Below, in pieces: positions 27,497 to 36,529 of a stretch of DNA of 64,000 nt (positions within the stretch are counted from its first letter, which is position 1; each line of letters begins with the position of its first letter). The translations under genes and the position numbers were made by a program. The notes below the pieces were generated by a model. It was not told where the DNA came from. It ran no database searches and was given only the letters and a program-made list of their open reading frames with translations. This DNA comes from an uncultured Lachnospiraceae bacterium (lineage in GTDB: Bacteria; Bacillota; Clostridia; Lachnospirales; Lachnospiraceae): NCBI GenBank assembly GCA_910578845.1, contig CAJTSL010000019.1, positions 1 through 64,000 of the forward strand. The letters are read 5' to 3'.

Positions 27497-27572
27497 AGGT
27501 GATTGCGAAACTAAGTTTTGGCAACTGCACATTATGCAAAATAGACAAATCGTCGCAGGGCCGCTTTCGCCT
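27497..27572. repeat. Short MITE-like repeat inside the exporter operon
   Basis: AGGTGATTGCGAAACT at the left and CGCTTTCGCCT at the right; the outer 11 bases are imperfect inverted repeats (8 of 11). AATAAT directly flanks both sides, a possible target duplication, although the region is AT-rich. From its middle to the right end it is nearly identical to the right arm of the 207-bp element at 4638-4844. It lies between the permease and its ATPase gene without breaking either. Confidence 0.75.
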
Positions 27573-27602
27573 AATAATAAATAAAAAAGAAAGGAAATCT
27601 CT

Positions 27603-28271
27603 ATGGAAAGTATTCTCAAAGCAACCAATCTGAAAAAATATTACGGCAATGGCGAGACAACGGTAAAGGCACTCGATGGCGTTAACCTGGAAATCGAACG
27701 TGGCAAATTCACGGCGATCATTGGCACTTCCGGCAGTGGGAAGTCTACACTGCTCAATATGCTTGGCGGCCTTGATTCCCCGACAGAAGGAAGCATCCAG
27801 ATCGGCGATACGGAACTTGCAAAACTAAACAATGAACAGGCAACTCTTTTTAGAAGAAAGCAAATCGGTTTTATTTTCCAGAACTATAATCTCATCCCGG
27901 TCCTCACCGTATGGGAAAACATCATATTCCCGCTCTCGTTAGATGGCAAAAAGCCTGACCGGCAGTTTATCATGCAAGTCGTAAACATGCTAGGCTTAGA
28001 AAACAAATTGGATACGCTTCCTAATAACCTCTCCGGCGGGCAGCAGCAACGTGTCGCGATTGCCCGCGCGCTTGCCTCAAAACCATCCATCATTCTGGCT
28101 GATGAGCCGACCGGGAATCTGGACTCCAAAACAAGCTATGATGTCATCAACTTGTTGAAAATGACAGGCGCACAGTTCCATCAGACTATTGTCATGATCA
28201 CGCACAACCCGGAAATAGCGCAAATGGCCGACCATATTATACGCATCGAAGATGGGCGCATTGTCGCATGA
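27603..28271 (+). CDS. ABC transporter ATP-binding protein (BceA/LolD type)
   Basis: 222 residues. Walker A GTSGSGKST (about 40-48), Q-loop FIFQNYNLIPVLTVWENI, signature LSGGQQQRVAIARAL, Walker B IILADEPTGNLDSKT, switch His TITHN-like MITHNPE. This is the MacB/LolD/BceA subfamily that pairs with FtsX-type permeases. It drives the 863-residue permease encoded upstream. AAAGGAAA lies before the ATG, so it can be translated despite the inserted repeat. Confidence 0.93.
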   Translation: MESILKATNLKKYYGNGETTVKALDGVNLEIERGKFTAIIGTSGSGKSTLLNMLGGLDSPTEGSIQIGDTELAKLNNEQATLFRRKQIGFIFQNYNLIPVLTVWENIIFPLSLDGKKPDRQFIMQVVNMLGLENKLDTLPNNLSGGQQQRVAIARALASKPSIILADEPTGNLDSKTSYDVINLLKMTGAQFHQTIVMITHNPEIAQMADHIIRIEDGRIVA

Positions 28272-28384
28272 CAATGTCCCATCTAGCCTCTTCCAGATAA
28301 ATGTATTATAATATTGATATCCTATATGGATAAAGCATACTCGTTGCATGAAAAAACCATATGATAAAATTGGAGGCATTGTAT

Positions 28385-28804
28385 ATGATTGATTTACAAG
28401 ACCGTAGCGTCTGTCCTACTTTAGAAGAAATCGGTTCCTATATCCACAATCCAATATTTTCACGCTTCTGCTCCACTATCATGGATAAATACCATTGCAA
28501 AGAGAAAATCGAATTCAGTTCTTGTAGCTGGGAACACGGATGGAATATAAAATTCAAGAAATCAGGCAAAAACCTATGTACCATCTATCCTAGAGAAAAC
28601 TATTTCACAGTATTGCTGGTCATCAGCCAAAAAGAAAAAGAAGCCGTTACGGCTATCCTGCCGGATTGTACATCCACATTACAGGAAATCTATCATCAGA
28701 CCAAAGAAGGCAATGGGCAAAGATGGCTCATGATCGACTTGGAAGATGAAGATTCCCTATATGATGATGTTTTCCGCCTGATTGAGATCCGGAAAATAAG
28801 CTAG
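28385..28804 (+). CDS. DUF3788 family protein
   Basis: 139 residues, cytoplasmic. The pattern WEHGWNIKFKKSGKNLCTIYP, then a strand FTVLLVIS, an EKEAV helix and the end motif GQRWLMIDLEDE fits DUF3788, a small alpha/beta protein of unknown function. The start at ATG 28385 is preceded by GGAGG at eight bases; an ATG 24 bp earlier has no RBS. It stands alone after the exporter and converges with the aldo/keto reductase gene. Confidence 0.75.
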   Translation: MIDLQDRSVCPTLEEIGSYIHNPIFSRFCSTIMDKYHCKEKIEFSSCSWEHGWNIKFKKSGKNLCTIYPRENYFTVLLVISQKEKEAVTAILPDCTSTLQEIYHQTKEGNGQRWLMIDLEDEDSLYDDVFRLIEIRKIS

Positions 28805-28830
28805 TAACACAAGGCGCATTTTTACGCCTA

Positions 28831-29958
28831 TTATTTGCCTAACGCCGCCTCGCAATCTTTTAATCCGGCGATCACTTTAATCTGTTGGGGGCATGCCCTC
28901 TCGCACTGCCCACACGCGATACAGTCTGCTGCGCTTCCGGCGCCTGTAACTGCCTGCCCATAAGCTGCCTTGCCTTCTTCTATCCGCCCCCAGACAAGCT
29001 GCTTATTGCGTGCCGCGAAAATCTCAGGGATAGGAATGTTCTTCGGACATCCTGCCGTACAATAATGACACGCTGTACAAGGTATGGATTTCACGCCGTT
29101 AATCGCTTCCTGTGCTCTTCTGATCGCTTCTTTCTCCTGCTCGTCAAGCGGTGAAAAAGCCTTCATATAAGAAAGGTTATCCTCCATCTGCAAGGTATTG
29201 GACATACCGGAGAGCACAGTAATGATGCCTTCTAAGGAAGCTACGTAACGAATTGCCCAAGATGCATAAGACGCGTTACGCCCCGTAGCGTCAAAGACCT
29301 CCTTCACCGCCTGCGGCGGATCTGCAAGCGCACCGCCCTTGACGGGTTCCATGATCACAATGGATTTCCCATGCTTCCTTGCGACTTCATAATTGGCTCT
29401 TGCCGTCACATCCGGATTCTCCCAATCGGCATAATTAAGCTGTAACTGGACAAATTCCGCATCAGGATGATCCGTCAGGATTTCATCCAGGATCTCCGGC
29501 GTTGCATGGAAAGAAAATCCCCAATGCTTAATCAGGCCTTTTTCTTTCTGTTCTTTCACAAAATCCCAGATATGATATTCCTCATATTTCTTATAGTTCC
29601 CCGCCTGTAAGGCATGCAAGAGATAATAGTCAAAATAACCGGCCCCGGTACGCTCTAAGCTGGTAAAGAGCTGTTTCTTCGCTGCTTCCTCCGTATTTTC
29701 CCCTGCCCAGGCACATAACTTAGTCGCTAACGTATAACGCTCCCGTGGATAACGGTCAACAAGCGCTTCTTTCGCGGCACGCTCTGAATCGCCTCCGTCA
29801 TAGACATAGGCTGTATCAAAATAAGTAAAACCGGCATCCATGAACATGTCTACCATCTTTTTCGTCTGTTCTATGTCGATTTTGCCGGCTTCCGTCTTTG
29901 GCAGTCTCATAAGCCCAAATCCAAGTTTCGGTGTTTCTTCTCCAAAGTAATGCATCAT
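28831..29958 (-). CDS. Aldo/keto reductase with C-terminal ferredoxin-type 4Fe-4S domain
   Basis: 375 residues. Residues 1-270 form the aldo/keto reductase barrel: GFGLMRLP at the start, Asp-Tyr pair in FDTAYVYDGG, Lys in LATKLC, His in YYLLHAL. Residues about 285-360 carry two cysteine clusters, CTACHYCTAGCP and CIACGQCERACP, each a 4Fe-4S site. This subfamily is common in anaerobes and probably couples NAD(P)H-dependent reduction to ferredoxin electrons. The substrate is unknown. A terminator of the next operon lies just before its start, so it has its own promoter. Confidence 0.9.
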   Translation of the reverse strand: MMHYFGEETPKLGFGLMRLPKTEAGKIDIEQTKKMVDMFMDAGFTYFDTAYVYDGGDSERAAKEALVDRYPRERYTLATKLCAWAGENTEEAAKKQLFTSLERTGAGYFDYYLLHALQAGNYKKYEEYHIWDFVKEQKEKGLIKHWGFSFHATPEILDEILTDHPDAEFVQLQLNYADWENPDVTARANYEVARKHGKSIVIMEPVKGGALADPPQAVKEVFDATGRNASYASWAIRYVASLEGIITVLSGMSNTLQMEDNLSYMKAFSPLDEQEKEAIRRAQEAINGVKSIPCTACHYCTAGCPKNIPIPEIFAARNKQLVWGRIEEGKAAYGQAVTGAGSAADCIACGQCERACPQQIKVIAGLKDCEAALGK

Positions 29959-29988
29959 TCTCTCTTCTCCTTTTTTTGAATATCGATC

Positions 29989-30017
29989 AAAAAGGCAGCA
30001 GATCTATCTCTACTGCC
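29989..30017 (-). terminator. Intrinsic terminator of the four-repeat exported protein gene
   Basis: On the minus strand GGCAG and CTGCC pair around a 14-base loop and are followed by TTTTT; it lies 53 bp after the stop codon of the gene at 30071. Confidence 0.6.
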
Positions 30018-30070
30018 TTCTTTCTTTATCCTGTTTTCTATCTGGCCTGGCTAAATATCCTGCTATGTTC

Positions 30071-31162
30071 TTACGCCCCTGTTATAGAAAGCGCATGCAT
30101 ATAAGCGTCTGAGCCGCGCGCGCAAGTAACGGTTATCTTTTTCCCTTCTACAAGCACTTTGCAGTTTGTCACGCTGCTGACTACATCCAGTTTCAGTTCC
30201 ATCTCTCCTGCATTTGTCACCAAAAACAATACGTTCTCATTGGACTTGCTCCCTACCGTTCCGGTCACGCTTGAAGGTGAAGAGGAATCGACCTGCGCGG
30301 ACTGATAATTGTCTTTCGTCCCTATAATGTTGGCAGCATGCATATATGCATCCGAACCTCTGTAAACGGCAACCGTGACTTTTGTCCCAGGAGTAAGGAC
30401 ATATCCGTTACGGGCATCCGTATTGTCATCAATGACTACCTGCATCTCCCCGCCGTTAACAGCAAGATACATCAGATTCTCTTTGGTCTTATCATTGACT
30501 GTCCCTGTAACCCACGTCGTCTCAACACCGACTGCTGCCTTCGGCGCGGGCGTATAAGACGCATCATAATTTCCTGAAGGGGAATAGGTCGCCGCCCCTG
30601 ATGACGCATCAGATATGCTCACGGCATGCATATATGCATCCGAGCCACGCACACAAGTAATGGTATATGCCTTGTCCACAACCAGGACAGAACAGCCATT
30701 CATATTGGTCGTCGTATCAAGCTTAATCTCCATTTCACCAGCACTTGTAATAAAATGCAGTACATCGTCTTTGGTCTTATCACCAATCGTACCCGTTATC
30801 GTAGCTGTCGTATCAGAATCCATCGATACAGTAGGCGTCTGCGCATCGGCATACAGTTTCACCGCATGAAGATATCCGTCATTCCCATGGGATACCGAAA
30901 CGCTGATTTTCGTATCAGGCAACAATATCTTACATTCACTCGTATCCGTTCCGCTATCGATCTTAATCTCCATCTCTCCATCTCTTGTGGAAAGCTTCAA
31001 TAATTCAGCCGTTGTACCGGACAATACAGTCCCCGGCACGGTAGCAATCACTTCCGCCGCCTCTGCCTGCGTACAGTTTGCCGGTAACATAACTGTACCG
31101 AACATAAGGCTCATCGTCAACCCTAATTTTGCCATAGTAAATTTTTTCATCTCTATCATCAT
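30071..31162 (-). CDS. Exported protein with four tandem OB-like repeats, unknown
   Basis: About 363 residues with an N-terminal signal peptide (MKKFTMAKLGLTMSLMFGTV, then an Ala-rich cleavage site near AEAAE). The mature part is four repeats of roughly 65-80 residues. Each runs: GT(V/I)xxKT, then L, then GEMEIKLD, a Cys or Tyr position, VL, K-TV and the end motif RGSDAYMHA (first copy GNDGYLHA). The pattern of five or six strands with a conserved turn resembles DUF5666-like OB barrels, but I cannot assign it. A linker of Pro/Ser/Tyr residues separates repeats 2 and 3. The start may be ATG 31162, 31159 or 31150; the last gives the cleanest signal peptide. No anchor is visible, so it is probably secreted. 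Confidence 0.75.
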   Translation of the reverse strand: MMIEMKKFTMAKLGLTMSLMFGTVMLPANCTQAEAAEVIATVPGTVLSGTTAELLKLSTRDGEMEIKIDSGTDTSECKILLPDTKISVSVSHGNDGYLHAVKLYADAQTPTVSMDSDTTATITGTIGDKTKDDVLHFITSAGEMEIKLDTTTNMNGCSVLVVDKAYTITCVRGSDAYMHAVSISDASSGAATYSPSGNYDASYTPAPKAAVGVETTWVTGTVNDKTKENLMYLAVNGGEMQVVIDDNTDARNGYVLTPGTKVTVAVYRGSDAYMHAANIIGTKDNYQSAQVDSSSPSSVTGTVGSKSNENVLFLVTNAGEMELKLDVVSSVTNCKVLVEGKKITVTCARGSDAYMHALSITGA

Positions 31163-31280
31163 ACTCCTTCCTCAATTGGCAAGCTGAATCCTCCTCATAA
31201 AACACTAAGCATAATACTATTTGTCAACACGTTATGTAAAGAAATTATGTAAATACATTATACAGGATTTGCCAAAGTAA

Positions 31281-31344
31281 GGCAATGGTGTTTTTGTAAA
31301 ATATCCCATTTTATGTTATGCTAGTCCTATAGACAATCATTGCC
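31281..31344 (+). promoter_or_regulatory. Promoter of the GH42 beta-galactosidase gene with flanking dyad
   Basis: TTGTAA (31294-31299), 17-bp spacer, TATGCT (31317-31322). The promoter is bracketed by an inverted repeat GGCAATG (31281-31287) and CATTGCC (31338-31344), a possible regulator site that would allow looping or occlusion. Confidence 0.5.
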
Positions 31345-31377
31345 TGATTAACCACCAAAAATAAGGAGGAAAAGACC

Positions 31378-33453
31378 ATGCGCACAGACATTCAAATCGA
31401 CGCAAATGAACACTTTACTTGGGAAAAAATGACAATGGGATGTTGCTATTATCCGGAACATTGGAATGATTCGTTGTGGGACTCGGATTTATCGCGTATG
31501 AAAGAAACCGGCATCAGCGTCATCCGCATTGCTGAGTTTGCATGGAACAAGATTGAGCCGCGGGAAGGATTTTATGATTTCTCTTTCTTCGACCGTTTCC
31601 TTGATTTATGCCATTCCAAAGGAATGCACGTCATCTTCTCCACACCGACAGCGACGCCTCCTGCATGGCTGACCGAGCAATACCCGGAGGTTTTAAACAA
31701 ACGGATAGACGGCGTGCCATACAGCCATGGCGGCAGACGGCATTATAATTATAATTCTCCTGTTTATTTGGATTTCTGTAGGAAAATCGTGACCCAGAGC
31801 GCCATGCACTATGCACCTCATCCGGCCGTTGTAGGCTGGCAGATTGACAATGAGCTAAACTGCGGCGTCAATGAATTCTACTCGGATGCCGACGACTGTG
31901 CTTTCCGCAGTTTTTTACAAGACAAATACCAAAGCTTAGACAATCTGAACGCCGCATGGGGAACGCTGTTCTGGAACCAGACATATACGGACTGGGAACA
32001 AGTCCATATCCCACGGCTAACGCCAAGCCAGGGCATTAATCCGCACATGCATCTAGATTACCATCGGTTTGTCGCAGAGAGCACATTCCGTTTCTGTCAG
32101 ATGCAGTCGGAAATCATCAAACGCTATTGTAAACCGGGGGACTTTATCACCACAAACGGCATGTTCTTTCCGATTGACAATCACCGGATGGCCAAAGAAT
32201 GCTTAACGGTTTATACCTTTGACTCCTATCCGAATTTCGCTTTCGGGCTAGATACACATCCGAAAGAAGACCCCCTAAACGACCGCTGGAATTCCAAGAG
32301 CCAGCATGAAGTCCGTTCCATCTGTCCCCATTATGGCATTATGGAGCAACAATCCGGCGCCGGCAGTTGGACAACAAGAATGGAAGGCCCTGCGCCACGA
32401 CCTGGACAACTGACGCTCTGGGCAATGCAGAGCATCGCGCACGGCGCCGACTTCATCTCCTTCTTCCGTTGGCGTACTTGCACATTCGGAACAGAAATCT
32501 ACTGGCATGGCATACTGGATTACGATAACAGAGATAATAGGAAATTGGCTGAAGTCAGGGAATTCTATCGCAAGATGCAGGCACTCGAGCCAATCTGCCA
32601 CGCAGAGTATATCGCCTCTTTCGGGTTGCTCAAAGACTATGATAATATCTGGGACAGCAACGTCGATGTATGGCACAAACGGATTGCCTCCTATAGTGAC
32701 AATGAAATCTTTGCTGCTGCCGAGCTTGCAAATCTGCCTTATGATATCCTTTACCTGCAAAAAGACAGCACGGTTTCCGAACTTTCGAAATACCCGGTGC
32801 TCGTCTATCCGCACCCGTTCATCATAGATGAGGAACGGGCTGCCTTGCTATCCGCATATGTGCAACAAGGCGGCACATTGATCATTGGCTGTCGCAGCGG
32901 CTTAAAAGATACAAATGGCATCTGCCGTATGCTCCCACAGCCTGGCCTTCTACAGGAGCTTAGCGGAACGGATGTCCGGGACTTCACTTATACAAGCCCT
33001 GCGGAGGAAGAAAGCTTCGCCCTCTGGGATGATCAGAAGCTGGATACGCCTATTTTCAACGATATCCTGACTGCCCTTCCCGGCACGAAAATACTGGCAC
33101 GCTATGCTAATAGCTACTATGCCGGGGAAGCCGCCCTGACAGAACATCCCTACGGATTAGGAAAAACCCTGCACCTTGGCAGCGCCTTTTCCCGGGATTC
33201 CGTACCGAAACTGTTACAGTATGCAGGCGTCGTATCGCCTTTTACAGAACTGATAGACGCTGACGGACATGATGTGGAACTGACGCTCCGCAAAAGAGAT
33301 GGGCGCACCTTCCTTTTCGTGCTGAATTTCCATGCAAACGAAGTTTCCTTTACGTTAAAGAAACCCATGCGCGAGCTCTATGGAGACAGAGATGTTAACG
33401 GAACCCTTACCCTGCCGCCATACGGGACGGGCGTTTACGAAGTCCTGCCATAA
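31378..33453 (+). CDS. Beta-galactosidase, glycoside hydrolase family 42
   Basis: 691 residues. N-terminal TIM barrel (about 15-390) with GCCYYPEHW, acid/base Glu in WQIDNELNCG and nucleophile Glu in FGTEIYWHG; then the trimerisation domain (about 400-610) and a C-terminal beta domain. Length and motif order are those of intact cytoplasmic GH42 enzymes, which act on beta-galactosides from plant or host glycans. AGGAGG lies eight bases before ATG. It converges with a GntR-linked ABC operon. It has no signal peptide. Confidence 0.95.
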   Translation: MRTDIQIDANEHFTWEKMTMGCCYYPEHWNDSLWDSDLSRMKETGISVIRIAEFAWNKIEPREGFYDFSFFDRFLDLCHSKGMHVIFSTPTATPPAWLTEQYPEVLNKRIDGVPYSHGGRRHYNYNSPVYLDFCRKIVTQSAMHYAPHPAVVGWQIDNELNCGVNEFYSDADDCAFRSFLQDKYQSLDNLNAAWGTLFWNQTYTDWEQVHIPRLTPSQGINPHMHLDYHRFVAESTFRFCQMQSEIIKRYCKPGDFITTNGMFFPIDNHRMAKECLTVYTFDSYPNFAFGLDTHPKEDPLNDRWNSKSQHEVRSICPHYGIMEQQSGAGSWTTRMEGPAPRPGQLTLWAMQSIAHGADFISFFRWRTCTFGTEIYWHGILDYDNRDNRKLAEVREFYRKMQALEPICHAEYIASFGLLKDYDNIWDSNVDVWHKRIASYSDNEIFAAAELANLPYDILYLQKDSTVSELSKYPVLVYPHPFIIDEERAALLSAYVQQGGTLIIGCRSGLKDTNGICRMLPQPGLLQELSGTDVRDFTYTSPAEEESFALWDDQKLDTPIFNDILTALPGTKILARYANSYYAGEAALTEHPYGLGKTLHLGSAFSRDSVPKLLQYAGVVSPFTELIDADGHDVELTLRKRDGRTFLFVLNFHANEVSFTLKKPMRELYGDRDVNGTLTLPPYGTGVYEVLP

Positions 33454-33468
33454 ATTTTATAGGAACTA

Positions 33469-34110
33469 TTAAAAGCGCTTCCTGACAAACAGATAAGATA
33501 AGACAAACGCCAGTCCTCCACAAGCGAGTATCGCGCTACCGCTTCCGATTATCTGCACCGGCGTCATATAACCCGGGAAGATTATGTTTATGACTGTGGA
33601 CAATCCCATCAACATACCGATTCCACAAGCTAAGCTAATCATAAGGAATACATCGCTTCGTTCTTCCCCTCCTAAGAAAAACAAGGGGAAGAACGTTGCT
33701 CCCATGAACAAGCTGACACTGATCCCAACTACAAATATCATAAAAATATCTGTCGTTTTATCAAATGGATAGCCATGTAACAAGACAGAGAACACCACAA
33801 CACACCCCGCAAACGCGGCTCCTGCAAGAAGCCATATAAGCTGGCTAAGATGAAGGCTTTTCACAATATCGGCTCTTCTGACAGGCGCAGCCAGCTTATG
33901 TTTGATCCATTTGGAAGCGCTCTCATTTCGTACGCTTGCGACCGAATTCAGGGAAAAGCCAACTATGGCCGATACCATATAGCCAATGATCAACGAATGG
34001 ATTTCATTATCCATTGCAACGACGAAAATGCCAGTCCCGACCATGATGACCGAGAATACTTTCGCATTTGCATACATAGCATAGAAATTATTCCTCAAAA
34101 GGCCTCTCAT
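33469..34110 (-). CDS. ABC-2 permease subunit of a GntR-controlled transporter
   Basis: 213 residues with six helices and no ATPase motif. The short loop SKWIKHKLAAPVRRADIVKS between helices 2 and 3 is the cytoplasmic coupling loop of ABC-2 permeases. It overlaps the ATPase gene by four bases (ATGA), so the two are translated together. Third gene of the GntR-ATPase-permease operon, resembling YtrABC-type envelope-stress exporters. Confidence 0.85.
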   Translation of the reverse strand: MRGLLRNNFYAMYANAKVFSVIMVGTGIFVVAMDNEIHSLIIGYMVSAIVGFSLNSVASVRNESASKWIKHKLAAPVRRADIVKSLHLSQLIWLLAGAAFAGCVVVFSVLLHGYPFDKTTDIFMIFVVGISVSLFMGATFFPLFFLGGEERSDVFLMISLACGIGMLMGLSTVINIIFPGYMTPVQIIGSGSAILACGGLAFVLSYLFVRKRF

Positions 34111-34973
34111 ACCAGTTCCCCCTTTACTAATAACAACATCATTTCATCAACTGACGCATGGTCTACCACAACGTCTTTGTATTTTTGTCCTGCTTCTTTC
34201 CCATCCTTTACCAGGACATCTATTTGATAGTCCCTTTTCCGGTATGCAAGCATATCTGTAGGCTCCATCGTAAGAAACTGGCTTTCTCTACAACGCAATA
34301 TCGCATAACGATATGCCAAATCATTTTTGGACACGCTCATCATCAATTTTCCGTTATGAATAAATGTAATATAGTCCGCAACTTTTTCCAAATCACTTGT
34401 AATATGAGACGATAACAGAATGGAATGATTTTCTTCTTGCACAAAATCAAGCAAAATATCCAACATTTCATCGCGCATGACAGGGTCTAGCCCGCTTGTC
34501 GCTTCGTCTAAGACCAACAGCTCAGGATGATGTGACAGAGCAGCCGCAATAGCCAGTTTCATCGTCATGCCTTTGGAATAATGCTTGATTTTCTGATTCA
34601 CTGGTAAAGCAAAATCTTCTAAATATTTATGGAATAAAACATTGTCCCACTGCACATAAAACCCTTCCATTACCTTCGCTAACTGCCTTGCCGTCCAAAA
34701 ACCGGGAAAGTTGTCCCCGTCATAAACAACGCCGATTTTCTCACGTATGTCTGTATCCGCATCCGACATCTCCCTGCCAAAGAGTCTTACCTCCCCGCTG
34801 TCTTTTGCAATGGTATTTAAAATACAGTCTATGGTGGTCGTCTTACCCGCTCCGTTTTCCCCAACAAATCCCATGATAGCTCCATAGGGCAAAGAAAAAG
34901 AAAGATTGTCCAATGAAAAATCCGATCGGGGAAACGACTTCGAAACCTGATGCACCTCTAAAATATAATCCAT
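34107..34973 (-). CDS. ABC transporter ATP-binding protein (YtrB-like)
   Basis: 288 residues. Walker A GFVGENGAGKTT at about 35-46, signature region YSKGMTMKLAIAAAL (a variant of LSGG, as is usual in the YtrB/EcsA-like group), Walker B LLVLDEATSGLDP and switch His SSHITSD. About 60 extra C-terminal residues follow. It energises the six-helix permease encoded with a four-base overlap. The noncanonical signature is a family trait, not damage. Confidence 0.88.
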   Translation of the reverse strand: MDYILEVHQVSKSFPRSDFSLDNLSFSLPYGAIMGFVGENGAGKTTTIDCILNTIAKDSGEVRLFGREMSDADTDIREKIGVVYDGDNFPGFWTARQLAKVMEGFYVQWDNVLFHKYLEDFALPVNQKIKHYSKGMTMKLAIAAALSHHPELLVLDEATSGLDPVMRDEMLDILLDFVQEENHSILLSSHITSDLEKVADYITFIHNGKLMMSVSKNDLAYRYAILRCRESQFLTMEPTDMLAYRKRDYQIDVLVKDGKEAGQKYKDVVVDHASVDEMMLLLVKGELV

Positions 34974-35064
34974 TATAAAACCTGCCTTTCTCCTAATCTG
35001 TTATCTTTGAAAACCAAGACACAATAACCGGCACAAAGCTGCATGTAAAAAATGCATTACCCAT

Positions 35065-35439
35065 CTAGTTGTCCTGATAGAACAATGCTAACAGTTCCGT
35101 CAGCTTCTCTAGGGAAATCCCGCTCGTCCGCCCGATTTGCGCGGCAGCCTGTAAATGTTCTTCAGCTATCATTTGCTGCTGTTCCTGATAAAAATCTTTA
35201 TTCCGTGCCGATACAAAGCTTCCTCTGCCAACCGTAGTCTCTATGAATCCGTCTCTTTGTAAATCTTCATAAGCCTTCTGCACAGTGATGACACTTACAT
35301 GAATGGATTTCGCCAGTGCGCGCATAGAGGGGATTGCATCGCCTGTCTGTAATTCACCGTTCATGATCATAGCTTTCACCTGCGACGTGATTTGTTCATA
35401 TATCGGTTTATTGGCATTATTACTGATAATGATATCCAC
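35065..35439 (-). CDS. GntR-family repressor (YtrA subfamily)
   Basis: 124 residues: N-terminal winged helix (ANKPIYEQITSQVKAMIMNG then IPSMRALAKSIHVSVITVQKA and FIETTVGRGSFVS) and a short two-helix dimerisation tail, the YtrA layout. I prefer the GTG start at 35439, giving MDIIISN, with AAAAGG eight bases before it; a GTG three codons earlier is the alternative. It precedes the ATPase and permease genes and should repress them by binding the direct repeats just upstream. Confidence 0.88.
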   Translation of the reverse strand: MDIIISNNANKPIYEQITSQVKAMIMNGELQTGDAIPSMRALAKSIHVSVITVQKAYEDLQRDGFIETTVGRGSFVSARNKDFYQEQQQMIAEEHLQAAAQIGRTSGISLEKLTELLALFYQDN

Positions 35440-35465
35440 GGGTTTCACCTTTTCCTGCTAATCTT

Positions 35466-35536
35466 ATTGGTCTTACAATATTACTGCTCTTATCATTTTT
35501 ATTGGTCTTGCTGTTATTATCATTCTACTGCTCTTA
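35466..35536 (-). promoter_or_regulatory. Direct repeats, probable GntR operators
   Basis: Two motifs each occur twice in the 100 bp before the GntR start: ATTGGTCTT at 35466-35474 and 35501-35509, and TACTGCTCTTA at 35482-35492 and 35526-35536. Seen from the gene they read AAGACCAAT and TAAGAGCAGTA. Spacing is 35 and 44 bp. The arrangement suggests cooperative repressor binding over the leader and promoter. Confidence 0.55.
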
Positions 35537-35729
35537 CTATTTACAACAAGTGTGCTTATTGTACTTAATGCATATGTACACTATAACATCTTTGTCATTT
35601 GTAGTCAACCCGCAAATCCAAATTGCGGTTTTCTGATATTTCCGATATACTATAAGAGCAATAGACTCGTGGCCTGCAATAGTCGGTGCGGGGTTACCTG
35701 ATTGATTTCAAATAGAGGAAGGAATAATT

Positions 35730-36386
35730 ATGAACCGATATGAAAAAACAAATCTACAGTGGAATGAAATACTAAAAAATGATAATTTAACAATTCCAGA
35801 AGGAAAAGACAGCGGGAATGAAGATATGAATAACAGTCTGTCGTGGCTGACAGAAAATGCTTCTTCTATTATTGATTTTGGATGTGCCAGCGGAAGCATG
35901 TTGTTTCTTTGCAGCCGCTACGGCACGACAAGCCATATCGGTATAGACCTCTCACCGCAGGGAATCGCCAACGCACGGACAAGAGCAAAACAAATGCCCG
36001 GTCAGCAGTTTACCTTTATCTGTGGCGGCGTGGATGCCCTATTATCAATAGAATCCGCTTCCATGGACGCTGGCATTTTATCCAATATCATTGATAATCT
36101 ATACCCGGACGACGCACATAGTGTTCTTCGGGAAATGAAAAGAATCCTTAAGCCAAATGGCAAGCTATTGGTAAAAGTAAATTCCTATCTGACGCCGGCG
36201 CAAATAGAAGAATATGGCATTACGCCAATAGAAGGCAATCTGCTTGATGATGGACTATACTTATGGAATAATCCTACGGAAGAATGGGACAAAATCCTTA
36301 GCTCTTATTTCTGCATAAAGTATTACCAAAATATTTACTACGAAGAACATAATCAATACAATCGTTTATATCAGCTAATCAGGTAG
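35730..36386 (+). CDS. SAM-dependent class I methyltransferase
   Basis: 218 residues. AdoMet-binding motif IIDFGCASGSML near residues 47-58, acidic loop end GIDLSP at about 73-78, and the Leu-Lys-Pro-Asn-Gly turn before the LLVKV strand. This is the UbiE/Methyltransf_25-like fold. The substrate is unknown. AAGGAA lies before ATG. It faces away from the GntR operon, sharing 290 bp of intergenic DNA with it, so co-regulation by the operator repeats is possible. Confidence 0.85.
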   Translation: MNRYEKTNLQWNEILKNDNLTIPEGKDSGNEDMNNSLSWLTENASSIIDFGCASGSMLFLCSRYGTTSHIGIDLSPQGIANARTRAKQMPGQQFTFICGGVDALLSIESASMDAGILSNIIDNLYPDDAHSVLREMKRILKPNGKLLVKVNSYLTPAQIEEYGITPIEGNLLDDGLYLWNNPTEEWDKILSSYFCIKYYQNIYYEEHNQYNRLYQLIR

Positions 36387-36529
36387 CCTTCTGAAAGCCT
36401 ATGAATGAATCGTTTCTGCACTATTTTATATCCTTACAGGTATCTATTTTTTATATATGTCTATATCTTACAATTATCTATATCTTATAGGTACCTGTCT
36501 TATATACAGTTATAATCAGTTATAATGAA

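Noticed and set aside
28812..28835. Hairpin AGGCG/CGCCT between DUF3788 and aldo/keto reductase genes
   Set aside because: Only five base pairs and no clear U-run on either strand; not called as a terminator.
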